Positions 49,042 through 59,833 of a DNA stretch of 64,000 bases are shown one piece after another. The position numbers and the translations under genes are program-made. How positions within the stretch are numbered: position 1 is the stretch's first letter; each line of letters opens with the position of its first letter. Location: contig NZ_CP103965.1 of assembly GCF_024970185.1 (NCBI RefSeq), positions 4,669,001 through 4,733,000 of the forward strand, read 5' to 3'. The notes beneath the pieces were generated by a model that saw only the letters and a list, made by a program, of their open reading frames with translations, was not told the DNA's origin and did not search any database. Origin of the DNA: Pseudomonas sp. N3-W. GTDB lineage: Bacteria; Pseudomonadota; Gammaproteobacteria; Pseudomonadales; Pseudomonadaceae.

Positions 49042-49731
49042 TCACCCGGTGATATCGCGAATGGCGATCTCACTCATGATGCGTTCCAGCACCTGATCGA
49101 TGGATAATTCCGTGGAATCCAGCTGTATGGCGTCAGCCGCCGGCTTGAGCGGGGCTACCGCTCGCTGGGTGTCACGCTCATCGCGGACACGTATCTCATC
49201 TAGCAGACTCGACAGACTAACACCATCGACTTTGCCCTTCAACTGCAAGTATCGACGGCGCGCACGCTCCTCGGCACTGGCAGTGAGGAATATCTTCAGC
49301 GGCGCATCGGGGAAAACCACCGTCCCCATGTCGCGACCGTCGGCCACCAGGCCCGGCGCCTCCTGAAAGGCCCGCTGGCGCTGCAGCAGCGCATCGCGCA
49401 CCGCTGGCAGCGCAGCAACCTGGGAAGCCCAGGCACCGACCTGTTCGTTGCGTAAATCATCGGTCACATCGTCACCCTCAAGGATGATCCGTTGCGGATG
49501 ACCTTCCGTCGCGCCGACGAACTGCACGTCCAGATGAGCCGCCAACAGCTTGAGCGACTCTTCATTGGTCAGGTCGACACCGTGGTTGCGCGCAGCGAAC
49601 GCCAGCAGACGATAAAGCGCACCGGAATCCAGCAGACACCAGCCCAGACGTTTGGCCAGAATCCCGGCAATGGTGCCTTTACCCGACCCGCTCGGGCCGT
49701 CGATGGTGATGACCGGTGGCTTGTTATTCAC
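49042..49731 (-). CDS. cmk: Cytidylate kinase
   Basis: A 229-residue P-loop kinase with Walker [10 protein letters not shown] and the CMP-binding [12 protein letters not shown]. It phosphorylates CMP and dCMP. It starts at a GTG (49731) whose GTGA overlaps the aroA stop, so translation is coupled; no ATG lies between this GTG and the P-loop. It ends the amino-acid gene block and precedes rpsA. Confidence 0.95.
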   Translation of the reverse strand: MNNKPPVITIDGPSGSGKGTIAGILAKRLGWCLLDSGALYRLLAFAARNHGVDLTNEESLKLLAAHLDVQFVGATEGHPQRIILEGDDVTDDLRNEQVGAWASQVAALPAVRDALLQRQRAFQEAPGLVADGRDMGTVVFPDAPLKIFLTASAEERARRRYLQLKGKVDGVSLSSLLDEIRVRDERDTQRAVAPLKPAADAIQLDSTELSIDQVLERIMSEIAIRDITG

Positions 49732-51971
49732 GACTGAGCCTCTTGAGCAACACGAATACCGACCTGCGCGCACAGCGTGAGGAAGTTCGGGAACGACGTC
49801 GCGACGTTGGCGCAATCATGGATACGGATCGGCGCGTTGGCGCGCAGCGAAGCCACGCTGAACGCCATGGCAATCCGGTGATCACCGTGACCATGCACTT
49901 CGCCGCCGCCAATCTGGCCGCCGTCGATAATGATGCCGTCCGCGGTTGGCTCACACTTCACGCCCAGCGCCAGCAAGCCATCGGCCATGACCTGAATCCG
50001 GTCCGACTCCTTGACCCGCAGCTCTTCGGCACCGCGCAGCACCGTGCGCCCCTCGGCACAGGCAGCGGCGACGAACAGCACCGGGAACTCGTCGATGGCC
50101 AGTGGAACCAGCGCTTCGGGAATCTCGATACCTTTGAGTTTAGCTGCTCGCACGCGCAGGTCAGCCACGGGTTCGCCGCCGACTTCACGCTGGTTTTCCA
50201 GGGTGATGTCAGCGCCCATCAGGCGCAGGATGTCGATCACCCCGGTACGGGTCGGGTTGATGCCAACGTGCTCCAGCACCAGCTCCGAACCTTCGGCAAT
50301 CGACGCCGCTACCAGGAAGAACGCCGACGACGAGATATCGCCCGGCACTTCAATATGGGTAGCGGTGAGTTTGTTACCGGACTCGACCGACGCCGTCGCA
50401 CCCTTGACGCTGACCGGGTAGCCGAAGCCGCGCAGCATGCGTTCGGTGTGGTCGCGGGTCGGTGCAGGCTCGGTGACGGTGGTCTTGCCTTCGGCGTACA
50501 AACCAGCCAACAGCAGGCAGGATTTAACCTGGGCGCTGGCCATCGGCATGGTGTAAGTCAGGCCCTTGAGCTTGTGACCGCCGCGAATAATCATCGGCGG
50601 ACGACCTTCAGCGGCGGTTTCGATCACGGCGCCCATTTCACGCAGTGGATTGGCCACGCGATTCATCGGACGCTTGGACAGCGACGCATCGCCCGTCAGG
50701 GTACTGTCGAAACTTTGCGCGGCCAACAGGCCGGACAACAGGCGCATCGATGTACCGGAGTTGCCCAGATAGATCGGGCCCGGCGCAGGTTTAAGGCCAT
50801 GCAGGCCGACACCGTGAATGGTGACGCGACCGTGGTGCGGACCTTCGATGACGACGCCCATATCCCGGAAGGCCTGCAAGGTTGCCAGGGCATCTTCACC
50901 CTCAAGGAAACCTTCCACTTCGGTGGTGCCTTCGGCCAGGGAGCCGAGCATGATTGAACGGTGGGAAATCGATTTGTCGCCCGGTACACGAATCCGCCCA
51001 GTCAGGCGGCCACCAGGTTGTGCCAGGAAAATCAGGTCGTTGGAGTTCATAGCGTCCACATAAGCCCGGCGGGCCAGGATTTTACTGAAATGTTCGCGGG
51101 CAACCCGGGCGCGCGTGAACACGCCCAACAATTGGTGCCCATCCCCTGCATCGACCGCGTCGCGCAAGGCGTCGAGGTCGCTGCGAAATGTATCGAGTGT
51201 GCGCAGGACAGCTTCGCGGTTGGCGAGGAAGATGTCGTGCCACATGACCGGGTCGCTACCGGCGATTCTTGTGAAATCGCGGAAACCGCCCGCAGCGTAA
51301 CGGAAGATATCAAGATTTTCATTGCGCTTGGCCAGTGAGTCGACCAAACCGAACGCCAGCAAGTGCGGCAAATGGCTGGTCGCCGCCAGCACTTCGTCAT
51401 GACGCTCGACCTGCATGTGCTCGACATCGGCGCCCAGTTCGCGCCACAAGCGATCAACGACGGCCAGTGCTGCCGGATCGGTTTGCTCCAGCGGCGTGAG
51501 AATCACTTTGTGACGACGGAACAACTCGGCATTGGAGGCCTCAACCCCGCTCTGCTCGGAACCGGCAATCGGATGGCCCGGCACGAAACGCGCCGGCATG
51601 CCGCCAAACGCCTCGGTTGCCGCCCGCACCACGTTGCCCTTGGCGCTGCCGACGTCGGTCAGAATCGCCTGCCCCAGATCCATGCCGGCCAAACGTGCCA
51701 GCATTTTTTCCATGGCCAGGATCGGCACGGCGAGCTGAATCACATCCGCACCCTGACAAGCAGCAGTGAGATCTTCTTCGCAGCGATCCACTACGCCCAA
51801 CTCGACCGCCAGCTTGCGTGATTGCGGATCAAGATCGACCCCGATCACCTCGCGGCACAGGCCACTTTCACGCATGCCCTTGGCGAAGGAACCACCGATC
51901 AGCCCCAGACCGACCACCACCAGGCGGCCGATCACAGGTTCAGCAGATTGCAGCGTAGTGACATCAACCAC
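49728..51971 (-). CDS. aroA: Bifunctional prephenate dehydrogenase / EPSP synthase
   Basis: A 747-residue fusion. N-terminal TyrA (about 10-295) has [19 protein letters not shown] and the [10 protein letters not shown] and SHLPH motifs. C-terminal AroA (about 310-745) has [28 protein letters not shown] and [11 protein letters not shown]. The two act in tyrosine and shikimate pathways. The same fusion occurs in other Pseudomonas. The start is a GTG at 51971, overlapping hisC by eight bases; AAGG lies upstream. Confidence 0.96.
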   Translation of the reverse strand: MVDVTTLQSAEPVIGRLVVVGLGLIGGSFAKGMRESGLCREVIGVDLDPQSRKLAVELGVVDRCEEDLTAACQGADVIQLAVPILAMEKMLARLAGMDLGQAILTDVGSAKGNVVRAATEAFGGMPARFVPGHPIAGSEQSGVEASNAELFRRHKVILTPLEQTDPAALAVVDRLWRELGADVEHMQVERHDEVLAATSHLPHLLAFGLVDSLAKRNENLDIFRYAAGGFRDFTRIAGSDPVMWHDIFLANREAVLRTLDTFRSDLDALRDAVDAGDGHQLLGVFTRARVAREHFSKILARRAYVDAMNSNDLIFLAQPGGRLTGRIRVPGDKSISHRSIMLGSLAEGTTEVEGFLEGEDALATLQAFRDMGVVIEGPHHGRVTIHGVGLHGLKPAPGPIYLGNSGTSMRLLSGLLAAQSFDSTLTGDASLSKRPMNRVANPLREMGAVIETAAEGRPPMIIRGGHKLKGLTYTMPMASAQVKSCLLLAGLYAEGKTTVTEPAPTRDHTERMLRGFGYPVSVKGATASVESGNKLTATHIEVPGDISSSAFFLVAASIAEGSELVLEHVGINPTRTGVIDILRLMGADITLENQREVGGEPVADLRVRAAKLKGIEIPEALVPLAIDEFPVLFVAAACAEGRTVLRGAEELRVKESDRIQVMADGLLALGVKCEPTADGIIIDGGQIGGGEVHGHGDHRIAMAFSVASLRANAPIRIHDCANVATSFPNFLTLCAQVGIRVAQEAQS

Positions 51972-53076
51972 GAGCCAGAACCTTGGTCAGCGCCTCAAGG
52001 AAGCGGCTGTTTTCAGCCGGCAGACCAATGGTGATACGCAAGTGATTCGGCATGCCGTAGTTCGCCACCGGACGCACGATCACGCCCTCACGCAGCAGAC
52101 CCTGGAAGATCGGCGCAGCCACCTGGCCCAGATCGACACAGATGAAGTTGCCCTTCGAAGGAATCCAGCTCAGCCCCAGCTCGCGAAAACCCGCTTCAAG
52201 CTGTTGCATGCCGGATTCGTTCAAACGACGGCTTTCGGCCAGGTAGTCGGCATCTTGCAGCGCTGCGCAAGCAGCGGCCAGCGCCAGGCTGTTGACGTTG
52301 AACGGCTGGCGAACGCGATTCAGCACATCAGCGACCACAGCGCCAGACAAGCCATAACCCACCCGTAGCGCCGCCAGGCCATAAGCCTTGGAGAAGGTGC
52401 GAGATACCAGCAAGTTCGGATAAGCCGCCAGGAAATCCAGACCATCGGGCAAATCGCTGCCTTCGGCGTATTCGATATACGCCTCGTCCAGCACCACCAG
52501 TACGTGGGCCGGTACATCCTGCAGGAATTCGTCCAGCGCCTCGGCACCGAACCAGGTACCGGTCGGGTTGTTTGGGTTGGCGATAAAGACAACGCGAGTG
52601 TCGGCATCGATCGCCGCCAGCATGGCCGGCAAGTCGTGGCCCCAGTCTTTGGCAGGGATAACGCGTGCTTGCGCACCGACCGCCTGAGTGACAATCGGAT
52701 AGACCGCAAACGCATGCTCGCTGAACACGGCATTCAGGCCTGGAGCCAGATAGGCGCGCGCCACCAGCTCCAGAATGTCATTGGAACCGTTACCCAGTGT
52801 CACCTGATTGAGTTCGACGCGGCACTGCTCGGCGAGCAGGGTCTTGAGCGCAAATCCATTGCCATCCGGATAGCGGGTCAGCTCGGCCAGTTCTTCGCGA
52901 ATCGCAGCCAGTGCTTTCGGGCTGGCGCCCAGCGGGTTTTCGTTGCTCGCCAGTTTGACGATTTTCGCCGGATCAATGTCCAGCTCGCGCGCCAGTTCGT
53001 CCACGGGTTTGCCCGGAACGTACGGCGACAGTTGTTGCACGCCCGGCTGTGCCAGAGCGAGGAAGTTGCCACTCAT
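51964..53076 (-). CDS. hisC: Histidinol-phosphate aminotransferase
   Basis: A 370-residue fold-type I PLP enzyme with NPNNPTG, DEAYIEYAEG and the PLP Lys in TFSKAYGLAALRVGYG. This is the hisC2-type copy in the aromatic amino-acid block, where it may also serve as the aromatic aminotransferase. Start ATG at 53076, twelve bases after the pheA stop. Confidence 0.94.
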   Translation of the reverse strand: MSGNFLALAQPGVQQLSPYVPGKPVDELARELDIDPAKIVKLASNENPLGASPKALAAIREELAELTRYPDGNGFALKTLLAEQCRVELNQVTLGNGSNDILELVARAYLAPGLNAVFSEHAFAVYPIVTQAVGAQARVIPAKDWGHDLPAMLAAIDADTRVVFIANPNNPTGTWFGAEALDEFLQDVPAHVLVVLDEAYIEYAEGSDLPDGLDFLAAYPNLLVSRTFSKAYGLAALRVGYGLSGAVVADVLNRVRQPFNVNSLALAAACAALQDADYLAESRRLNESGMQQLEAGFRELGLSWIPSKGNFICVDLGQVAAPIFQGLLREGVIVRPVANYGMPNHLRITIGLPAENSRFLEALTKVLARG

Positions 53077-53088
53077 TTGCTAACGCCC

Positions 53089-54183
53089 TTAGAGAACTGC
53101 TTTCGGGTAGGAACCCAGCACCTTGAGTGCTACTGCTTCCTGACTGATCTTTTCCAACACACTTTTGACCAGCGGGTCGCGGTGGTGGCCGACGAAGTCG
53201 ATGAAGAACACGTAGGTCCATTTGCCGCTGCGCGACGGACGGGTTTCGATCCGTGTCAGGTCGATACCGTTGTCGTGGAACGGCACCAGCAATTCATGCA
53301 ACGCGCCGGGCTTGTTGCTCATGGAGACGATGATCGACGTCTTGTCGTCGCCGGTCGGCGGCACTTCCTGGCTGCCGATCATCAGGAAGCGCGTGGAGTT
53401 GTCCGGGCGATCCTCGATTTTCTCGGCCAGACGGGTCAGCCCGTAAAGGCCTGCCGCCATGTCGCCGGCAATCGCCGCCGAATTCCACTCACCCTTGACC
53501 CGCTTGGCCGCTTCGGCGTTGCTGGACACCGCCACGCGCTCGACATTCGGGTAATGGGCATCCAGCCACTTGCGGCACTGGGCCAGCGACTGGGCGTGGG
53601 AGTAGATGCGGCTGATGCTGTCGGTCTTGGTGTTTTCACCGACCAACAGGTGATGGTGAATCCGCAGCTCGACTTCGCCACAGATCACCATGTCGTGTTC
53701 CAGGAAGCTGTCGAGGGTATGGTTGACCGCGCCTTCGGTAGAGTTCTCCACCGGGACCACGCCAAAATTCACCGCACCGGCTGCCACTTCACGAAACACT
53801 TCGTCGATGGCTGCCATCGGCTTGCTGATCACTGCGTGGCCAAAGTGTTTCATGGCCGCCGCCTGGGTGAAGGTGCCTTCAGGACCGAGGTAAGCCACTT
53901 TCAGCGGCTGCTCCAGCGCCAGGCACGAGGACATGATTTCGCGGAACAACCGCGCCATCTCTTCGTTGCCCAACGGCCCCTGGTTACGCTCCATCACGCG
54001 CTTGAGCACCTGAGCTTCACGCTCAGGACGATAGAACACCGGCACTTCGCCTTCGGCCAGCGAGGCCATCTTTACTCGCGCAACTTCCTGGGCGCAGCGT
54101 GCGCGCTCACTGATCAGCTCCATGACTTTGGTGTCCAGGGCATCAATGCGAACGCGCAGTGCCTTGAGTTCTTGCTCAGACAT
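53089..54183 (-). CDS. pheA: Bifunctional chorismate mutase / prephenate dehydratase
   Basis: A 364-residue P-protein. An AroQ-type chorismate mutase (about 1-90: LRVRIDALDTKVMELISERA) is followed by the prephenate dehydratase domain (about 95-275: VAYLGPEGTFTQAA, NSTEGAV) and a C-terminal ACT domain (about 285-360, with IETRPSRSGKWTYVFFIDF). The ESRP-like IETRPS motif forms the phenylalanine feedback site. TAATG junction with serC (one-base overlap). Confidence 0.96.
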   Translation of the reverse strand: MSEQELKALRVRIDALDTKVMELISERARCAQEVARVKMASLAEGEVPVFYRPEREAQVLKRVMERNQGPLGNEEMARLFREIMSSCLALEQPLKVAYLGPEGTFTQAAAMKHFGHAVISKPMAAIDEVFREVAAGAVNFGVVPVENSTEGAVNHTLDSFLEHDMVICGEVELRIHHHLLVGENTKTDSISRIYSHAQSLAQCRKWLDAHYPNVERVAVSSNAEAAKRVKGEWNSAAIAGDMAAGLYGLTRLAEKIEDRPDNSTRFLMIGSQEVPPTGDDKTSIIVSMSNKPGALHELLVPFHDNGIDLTRIETRPSRSGKWTYVFFIDFVGHHRDPLVKSVLEKISQEAVALKVLGSYPKAVL

Positions 54184-55268
54184 TAGCCGTGTTCCTTCTC
54201 GAACTCTGCCATGTACGAAATCAGTGCGTTGACCGCAACGATATCGACGGCGTTATAGATGGAGGCGCGCATGCCGCCCACCGACCGGTGACCCTTGAGG
54301 TTCAGCAGGCCGCGTTCGTCCGCACCGGCCAGGAATGGCTTGTCCAGGCGATCGTCGGCCAGGCGGAACGGCACGTTCATCCACGAGCGGTCCGACTTGT
54401 TGATCGGGTTGCTGTAAAGGCCACTGGCGTCAATGAAGTCATACAGCGTGCGCTGTTTCACTTCGTTGAGCTTGCCGATGGCTTCAACTCCACCCTGCTC
54501 TTTCAGCCACTCGAATACCAGACCGGACAAGTACCAGGCCAGGGTCGGCGGAGTGTTGTACATCGAGCCGTTGTCGGCCGCGACCTTGTAGTTGAGCATG
54601 GTCGGGCACAGGGAGCGGGCCTTGCCCAGCAGGTCTTCGCGAATGATGTTCACGAGGATGCCGCTCGGGCCGATGTTTTTCTGGGCGCCGGCATAGATCA
54701 TGCCGAAGCGCGAGATGTCCACCGGGCGCGAGAGGATGTCCGAAGACATGTCGGCCACCAGCGGCACGTCACCGGTTTGCGGGATCCAGTTGAATTCCAG
54801 GCCACCGATGGTTTCGTTCGGCGCGTAGTGAACGTAGGCCGCGTCTTTGGACAGCTTCCATTCGTTCTGACCGGGTACAGCGAAATAGTCATAAGGCTTG
54901 GCGGTGGCGGCAACGTTGACGTGGCCGTAGCGCGAGGCTTCTTCGATAGCTTTCTGCGACCAGATACCGGTGTCGATATAGTCGGCGGAGCCGTTTTCCG
55001 GCAACAGGTTCAGAGGAATCTGAGCGAACTGCTGACTGGCGCCGCCTTGCAGAAACAGCACTTTGTAGTTCGACGGGATATTCAGCAGATCACGCAGATC
55101 CTGCTCGGCCTTGGTGGCAATGGACACGAACTCATCGCTGCGATGGCTCATTTCCATGACCGACAGGCCCTTGCCGTGCCAATCGAGGAGTTCACCCTGA
55201 GCGCGTTTCAGGACAGCTTCAGGCAGCGCAGCGGGACCTGCACAGAAGTTATAGGCTCTCTTGCTCAC
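54183..55268 (-). CDS. serC: Phosphoserine aminotransferase
   Basis: A 361-residue PLP aminotransferase with NFCAGPAALP, MSHRSDEF, QGGASQQFAQIP and the PLP Lys in YAGAQKNIGPSG. It makes 3-phosphoserine for serine and pyridoxine synthesis. The start is GTG at 55268 (SKRAYNFCAGPAA next); the in-frame ATG at 55298 would add ten residues not found in the family. It follows gyrA after a REP cluster. Confidence 0.95.
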   Translation of the reverse strand: MSKRAYNFCAGPAALPEAVLKRAQGELLDWHGKGLSVMEMSHRSDEFVSIATKAEQDLRDLLNIPSNYKVLFLQGGASQQFAQIPLNLLPENGSADYIDTGIWSQKAIEEASRYGHVNVAATAKPYDYFAVPGQNEWKLSKDAAYVHYAPNETIGGLEFNWIPQTGDVPLVADMSSDILSRPVDISRFGMIYAGAQKNIGPSGILVNIIREDLLGKARSLCPTMLNYKVAADNGSMYNTPPTLAWYLSGLVFEWLKEQGGVEAIGKLNEVKQRTLYDFIDASGLYSNPINKSDRSWMNVPFRLADDRLDKPFLAGADERGLLNLKGHRSVGGMRASIYNAVDIVAVNALISYMAEFEKEHG

Positions 55269-55324
55269 ATCCAATCTCGCTCTGATTTGGTGGGTCATGC
55301 AAACATATCAGTCGACGCAGATCC

Positions 55325-55490
55325 AATGTGGGAGCGGGCTTTTGTGGCGAGGGGGCTTGCCCCCGTTCGGTTGCGAAGCAATCGTAAACCGGTCACCGCG
55401 CTCTCATGCAAGATAGCGATCACTGGTTTCAGGGGCGCTTCGCCCCCCAACGGGGGACAAGCCCCCTCACCACAAAAGCCCGGCACCCAC
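55325..55490. repeat. Second-class REP cluster between gyrA and serC
   Basis: GTGGCGAGGGGGCTTGCCCC appears at 55344 and, inverted with variations, at 55452-55484; between them are CGTAAACCGGT and GGGGCGCTTCGCCCC. A truncated first-class core (TGTGGGAGCGGG, 55327-55338) abuts the left end. It fills most of the 302-base gap between gyrA and serC. A second such unit is at 62626. Confidence 0.85.
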
Positions 55491-55570
55491 ACGGATCTCC
55501 ATGGGCGTCGATATTTCATACCGGACAAACAACAAGGGGGCGAATTCTCATCCGCCCCCTGCTTGTCCGC

Positions 55571-58225
55571 TTATTCCTGCGGTTCTTCGTCAGCTGCTGC
55601 GTCGAGTTGCTGGTCTTCGGCAACGTCGTCGATCACGACCTCACCGTCGAACACTGCACCCTCTTCATCTTCCAGCTCTTCGCCTTCGACTTCCGAAGGC
55701 TCCTGAACCCGTTCCAGCCCGACCAGCGTTTCATCGCTGGCCAGCTTGATCAGGGTCACGCCTTGAGTGTTACGGCCCAGGCTCGACACTTCGTCGACAC
55801 GGGTACGTACCAGGGTGCCCTGGTCGGAAATCAGCATGATTTCCTCGCCATCAAGCACCTGTACCGCGCCGACCAGACGGCCGTTGCGGTCGTTGCTGAC
55901 CATGGCGATAACGCCCTGACCGCCACGCTTGTACTCAGGGAACTCGGTGATCGCCGTGCGCTTGCCGTAACCACGGGCCGAAGCCGTGAGAATCTGACTG
56001 CCTTCTTCCGGGATCAGCATGGAAATCAGCTTCTGGCCTTGCGGCAGACGCATACCGCGAACACCGCGAGCGGTACGGCCCATGGCGCGAACATCGGTTT
56101 CCTTGAAGCGCGTCACCTTGCCGCCGTCGGAGAACAGCATGACTTCGCGCTCGCCATCGGTAATGGAGGCAGAAATCAGTACGTCGCCTTCGTCCAGCTC
56201 CAGCGCGATCAGGCCGACGCTGCGTTGACGACTGAAGGATTCCAGCGGGGTCTTCTTCACGGTGCCGTTGGCGGTGGCCATGAAGATGAAGTGACCTTCG
56301 GTGTACTCATCGACCGGCAGCATGGTGGTGATGTATTCACCATCACCCAGCGGCAACAGGTTGACCAGCGGACGACCACGGGCAGCACGGGACGCTTCAG
56401 GGATTTCGTAGGTTTTCAGCCAGTACACTTTGCCTTTGCTGGAGAACAGCAGCAGCGTGGTGTGGCTGTTGGCAACCAGCAGGTGAGCAATGTAGTCCTC
56501 ATCCTTGACGCCGGTCGCCGACTTGCCTTTACCGCCACGACGCTGAGCCTGATACGCAGCCAGCGGCTGAGTCTTGGCATAGCCACCGTGGGAGATGGTC
56601 ACGACACGCTCTTCTTCCGGGATCATGTCACCCAGGGTCAGGTCGAGACGGGCATCGAGAATTTCGGTGCGGCGCACGTCGCCGTATTCGGCACGGATCA
56701 CTTCCAGCTCTTCGCGGATCACTTCCATCAGGCGCGTGGCGCTGTTGAGGATGCGGATCAGCTCGCCGATCTGGTTGAGGATCTCTTGATACTCGGCCAG
56801 CAGTTTTTCGTGTTCCAGGCCGGTCAGACGGTGCAGACGCAGTTCCAGAATGGCTTGCGCCTGTTCCGGCGACAGGAAGTACTTGCCTTCGCGCAGACCG
56901 TATTGCGGGTCCAGGGTCTCCGGACGGCAAGAATCGGCACCGGCGCGTTCAACCATTGCCACGACGGCACTGGATTCCCACGCGGTCTTGATCAGCGCTT
57001 CCTTGGCTTCCGACGGCGTCGGCGAAGCCTTGATCAGGGCGATGACCGGGTCGATGTTCGACAGGGCAACCGCTTGACCTTCAAGGATGTGACCACGCTC
57101 ACGGGCTTTACGAAGCTCGAAGACGGTACGACGGGTAACCACTTCGCGACGATGACGAACAAAGGCTTCCAGCAGATCCTTGAGGTTCAGGATGCGTGGA
57201 CGACCGTCGATCAGCGCGACGATGTTGATACCGAATACCGCTTGCAGCTGGGTCTGGGCGTAGAGGTTGTTGAGGATGACCTCAGGCACTTCGCCGCGAC
57301 GCAGTTCGATCACGACGCGCATACCGTCCTTGTCGGACTCGTCGCGCAGTTCGGTGATGCCTTCCAGCTTCTTCTCTTTGACCAGCTCGGCGATCTTCTC
57401 GATCAGACGGGCCTTGTTCAGCTGGTACGGCAGTTCGGTGATGACGATCTGCTGACGACCACCGACCTTGTCGATGTCTTCGATCATCGAACGGGCACGC
57501 ATATAAATGCGCCCGCGACCGGTGCGGTAGGCTTCGATGATGCCGGCGCGACCGTTGATGATCGCGGCGGTCGGGAAGTCCGGACCGGGGATGTATTGCA
57601 TCAGCTCATCGATGGTCAACTCGGGGTTGTCGATGAGGGCCAGGCAACCGTCGATGACTTCACCGAGGTTGTGTGGCGGGATGTTGGTCGCCATGCCCAC
57701 GGCGATACCGCTGGAGCCGTTGACCAGCAAGTTGGGAATACGGGTCGGCATGACCGCCGGGATCATTTCGGTGCCGTCGTAGTTCGGCACCCAGTCCACG
57801 GTTTCTTTATGCAGGTCGGCCAGCAGCTCGTGCGCCAGCTTGGTCATACGCACTTCGGTGTATCGCATGGCGGCAGCGTTGTCGCCGTCCACGGAACCGA
57901 AGTTGCCCTGGCCATCTACCAGCAGGTAGCGCAGGGAGAATGGCTGCGCCATCCGGACGATGGTGTCGTACACCGCGGTATCACCGTGCGGGTGGTACTT
58001 ACCGATCACGTCACCGACAACACGGGCAGATTTCTTGTACGGCTTGTTGAAGTCGTTGCCCAGCTCGCTCATCGCGAACAGCACGCGCCGGTGCACGGGC
58101 TTCAAGCCATCGCGCGCATCCGGCAGAGCACGCCCGACAATTACGCTCATCGCGTAGTCGAGGTAGGACTGCTTCAGCTCGTCTTCGATATTGACCGGGA
58201 GGATTTCTTTGGCCAGTTCGCCCAT
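55571..58225 (-). CDS. gyrA: DNA gyrase subunit A
   Basis: An 884-residue topoisomerase subunit. The N-terminal catalytic part carries [16 protein letters not shown] (the quinolone region; Thr at the position of E. coli Ser83 is usual in Pseudomonas) and the active Tyr in AMRYTEVR. The C-terminal wrapping domain has the GyrA box QRRGGKG. Acidic tail ([15 protein letters not shown]). Start ATG 58225 ([19 protein letters not shown]); the longer open frame from 58309 is not used. No quinolone-resistance substitution is evident. Confidence 0.97.
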   Translation of the reverse strand: MGELAKEILPVNIEDELKQSYLDYAMSVIVGRALPDARDGLKPVHRRVLFAMSELGNDFNKPYKKSARVVGDVIGKYHPHGDTAVYDTIVRMAQPFSLRYLLVDGQGNFGSVDGDNAAAMRYTEVRMTKLAHELLADLHKETVDWVPNYDGTEMIPAVMPTRIPNLLVNGSSGIAVGMATNIPPHNLGEVIDGCLALIDNPELTIDELMQYIPGPDFPTAAIINGRAGIIEAYRTGRGRIYMRARSMIEDIDKVGGRQQIVITELPYQLNKARLIEKIAELVKEKKLEGITELRDESDKDGMRVVIELRRGEVPEVILNNLYAQTQLQAVFGINIVALIDGRPRILNLKDLLEAFVRHRREVVTRRTVFELRKARERGHILEGQAVALSNIDPVIALIKASPTPSEAKEALIKTAWESSAVVAMVERAGADSCRPETLDPQYGLREGKYFLSPEQAQAILELRLHRLTGLEHEKLLAEYQEILNQIGELIRILNSATRLMEVIREELEVIRAEYGDVRRTEILDARLDLTLGDMIPEEERVVTISHGGYAKTQPLAAYQAQRRGGKGKSATGVKDEDYIAHLLVANSHTTLLLFSSKGKVYWLKTYEIPEASRAARGRPLVNLLPLGDGEYITTMLPVDEYTEGHFIFMATANGTVKKTPLESFSRQRSVGLIALELDEGDVLISASITDGEREVMLFSDGGKVTRFKETDVRAMGRTARGVRGMRLPQGQKLISMLIPEEGSQILTASARGYGKRTAITEFPEYKRGGQGVIAMVSNDRNGRLVGAVQVLDGEEIMLISDQGTLVRTRVDEVSSLGRNTQGVTLIKLASDETLVGLERVQEPSEVEGEELEDEEGAVFDGEVVIDDVAEDQQLDAAADEEPQE

Positions 58226-58649
58226 GAGAAGCTCGATTCCTTTTTCTGGTGAAACTTCGTCACATCCATCTGGGACGAACGAAGCTCGTCGCTGCAGGCT
58301 GAGTGCCATGCACCGACTTACGACAAATCAACGTGTTAAGCGAAGGATTTGCGCAGTAAAGACAACCCCGCGGGACTGCCTCGGAAAACGCCGGATGTTA
58401 TCACAAGAGCCGCCACGCACCTATCCCCCTGATGCGCATGGAGCATAGTTAGTTGACCGGTGACAGGCTTAAAGGGGACGAGAGAGGCTTAGAGGCTTGT
58501 CCAATGGGGAATTCAGGCTGATTTGTTGACTTTGCGTGCCCTATCGCGAGCAAGCTCGCTCCCACAGCTGATCGCGTTCTTCAGTCAGACCCGGTCAACT
58601 GTGGGAGCGAGCTTGCTCGCGATAGCAATTTACAAGACACCAGAAAACC
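58226..58649. other. gyrA upstream region and REPIN
   Basis: This 424-base gap holds the gyrA leader and promoter region (58226 to about 58460) and a REPIN near mtnA. TGTGATAACAT on the minus strand (about 58393-58403) is a possible extended -10 without a convincing -35. No gene is seen. Confidence 0.4.
58542..58624. repeat. REPIN downstream of mtnA
   Basis: TATCGCGAGCAAGCTCGCTC with CCCACAG, and an inverted copy ending at 58624. First-class (GTGGGAGC) REP pair, 25 bases past the mtnA stop, may end or stabilise its transcript. Confidence 0.9.
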
Positions 58650-59726
58650 TCAATGCAAGCGCTTGCGGCACATCAACTGCGCCATCTTCGCCGCATCAGG
58701 GCGCTCAACGATGCCCTTCTCGGTCACGATCGCATCGATCAGGTCCGCCGGGGTTACATCGAATACCGGGTTGAAGGCCTCGACATCCGCACCGACCCGC
58801 TTGCCGCCCACTTCCAGCAATTCGCAGCCATCGCGCTCTTCAATCGGGATTTCATCGCCACTGGCCAGGTTCATGTCGATGGTCGAACTCGGTGCCACCA
58901 CCATGAAGCGCACGCCGTGATGCATGGCGCAGACGGCCAGTTGATAAGTGCCGATCTTGTTGGCCACGTCGCCATTGGCGGTGATCCGGTCAGCGCCGAC
59001 GATCACCCAGGTCACGCCCTTGGTCTTCATGATATGGGCGGCGGCAGAGTCCGCATTGAGGGTCACGGGAATGCCTTCATTGGCCAGCTCCCACGCCGTC
59101 AAGCGCGAGCCTTGCAGCCACGGACGGGTTTCGTCGGCGTAGACGCGCTCGACCATACCTTCGATGAACGCCGCGCGAATCACCCCCAGCGCCGTGCCGA
59201 AACCGCCCGTGGCCAACGCGCCGGTGTTGCAGTGGGTGAGGATCGCCTGGGCGTTGCCCTGATGCTTGCGGATCAGGTCGACACCCAGTTGCGCCATGGT
59301 CAGGTTGGCTTCGCGATCACTTTCATGAATGGCGATGGCCTCAGCCTCCAGCGCCGCCAGAGGATCGACATCACCCTTGAGACGATCCAGGCGGTCACGC
59401 ATGCGATTCAAGGCCCAGAACAGATTCACCGCCGTTGGACGGGAATCGGCCAGCAACGCGAAATCCTCTTCCCACGCAGCCTGCCAGTCACCGCCCTCGG
59501 CAATCCGGGCGCGAGCTGACAGCACCATGCCGTAGGCAGCACTGATGCCAATGGCCGGCGCGCCACGCACCACCATCGAACGAATGGCCTCGGCCACGCC
59601 AGCGGCGCTGGTGTAGGCGATCCAGGTTTCTTCAAACGGCAAAATACGCTGATCCAGCAGATACAGGGCGCCATCACGCCAATCGATGGCCTTAACTTTC
59701 TCCGCAGCCAACAGTCGATCGCGCAT
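58650..59726 (-). CDS. mtnA: Methylthioribose-1-phosphate isomerase
   Basis: A 358-residue enzyme of the eIF2B-like isomerase family. [32 protein letters not shown] and [18 protein letters not shown] carry the catalytic Cys (HCNTG) and Asp (GADR). It isomerises 5-methylthioribose-1-phosphate in methionine salvage. Divergent from mtaD, which supplies the preceding step, so the two probably work together. Confidence 0.96.
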   Translation of the reverse strand: MRDRLLAAEKVKAIDWRDGALYLLDQRILPFEETWIAYTSAAGVAEAIRSMVVRGAPAIGISAAYGMVLSARARIAEGGDWQAAWEEDFALLADSRPTAVNLFWALNRMRDRLDRLKGDVDPLAALEAEAIAIHESDREANLTMAQLGVDLIRKHQGNAQAILTHCNTGALATGGFGTALGVIRAAFIEGMVERVYADETRPWLQGSRLTAWELANEGIPVTLNADSAAAHIMKTKGVTWVIVGADRITANGDVANKIGTYQLAVCAMHHGVRFMVVAPSSTIDMNLASGDEIPIEERDGCELLEVGGKRVGADVEAFNPVFDVTPADLIDAIVTEKGIVERPDAAKMAQLMCRKRLH

Positions 59727-59759
59727 CCTTCACCCCGCACTCATGAACAAAAGCCGCCG

Positions 59760-59797
59760 ATTATAGCGATCCCCCCGCGAAGACGCTCGGGTATACT
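59760..59797. promoter_or_regulatory. Divergent mtnA/mtaD promoter region
   Basis: A perfect -10 (TATAAT, minus strand, 59760-59765) lies 34 bases before mtnA, and TATACT (plus strand, 59792-59797) 37 bases before mtaD. Neither has a strong -35 at 17 bases, so these may depend on an activator. Basis is motif match only. Confidence 0.4.
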
Positions 59798-59833
59798 TCG
59801 CCATCCTTTACAAAAGCACTGGAACTGCCCTCG

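Noticed and set aside
49728..51971. tyrA-aroA as a sequencing artefact fusion
   Set aside because: The same fusion is found in other Pseudomonas and the frame is continuous with both domains complete.
56000..58225. Quinolone-resistance change in GyrA (Thr in GDTAVYDT)
   Set aside because: Thr at this position is normal in Pseudomonas and the Asp is kept.
55406..58252. A 948-codon open frame opposite gyrA
   Set aside because: Antisense shadow of gyrA; composition (Gln/Asp/His/Thr-rich) is that of reverse-frame translation.
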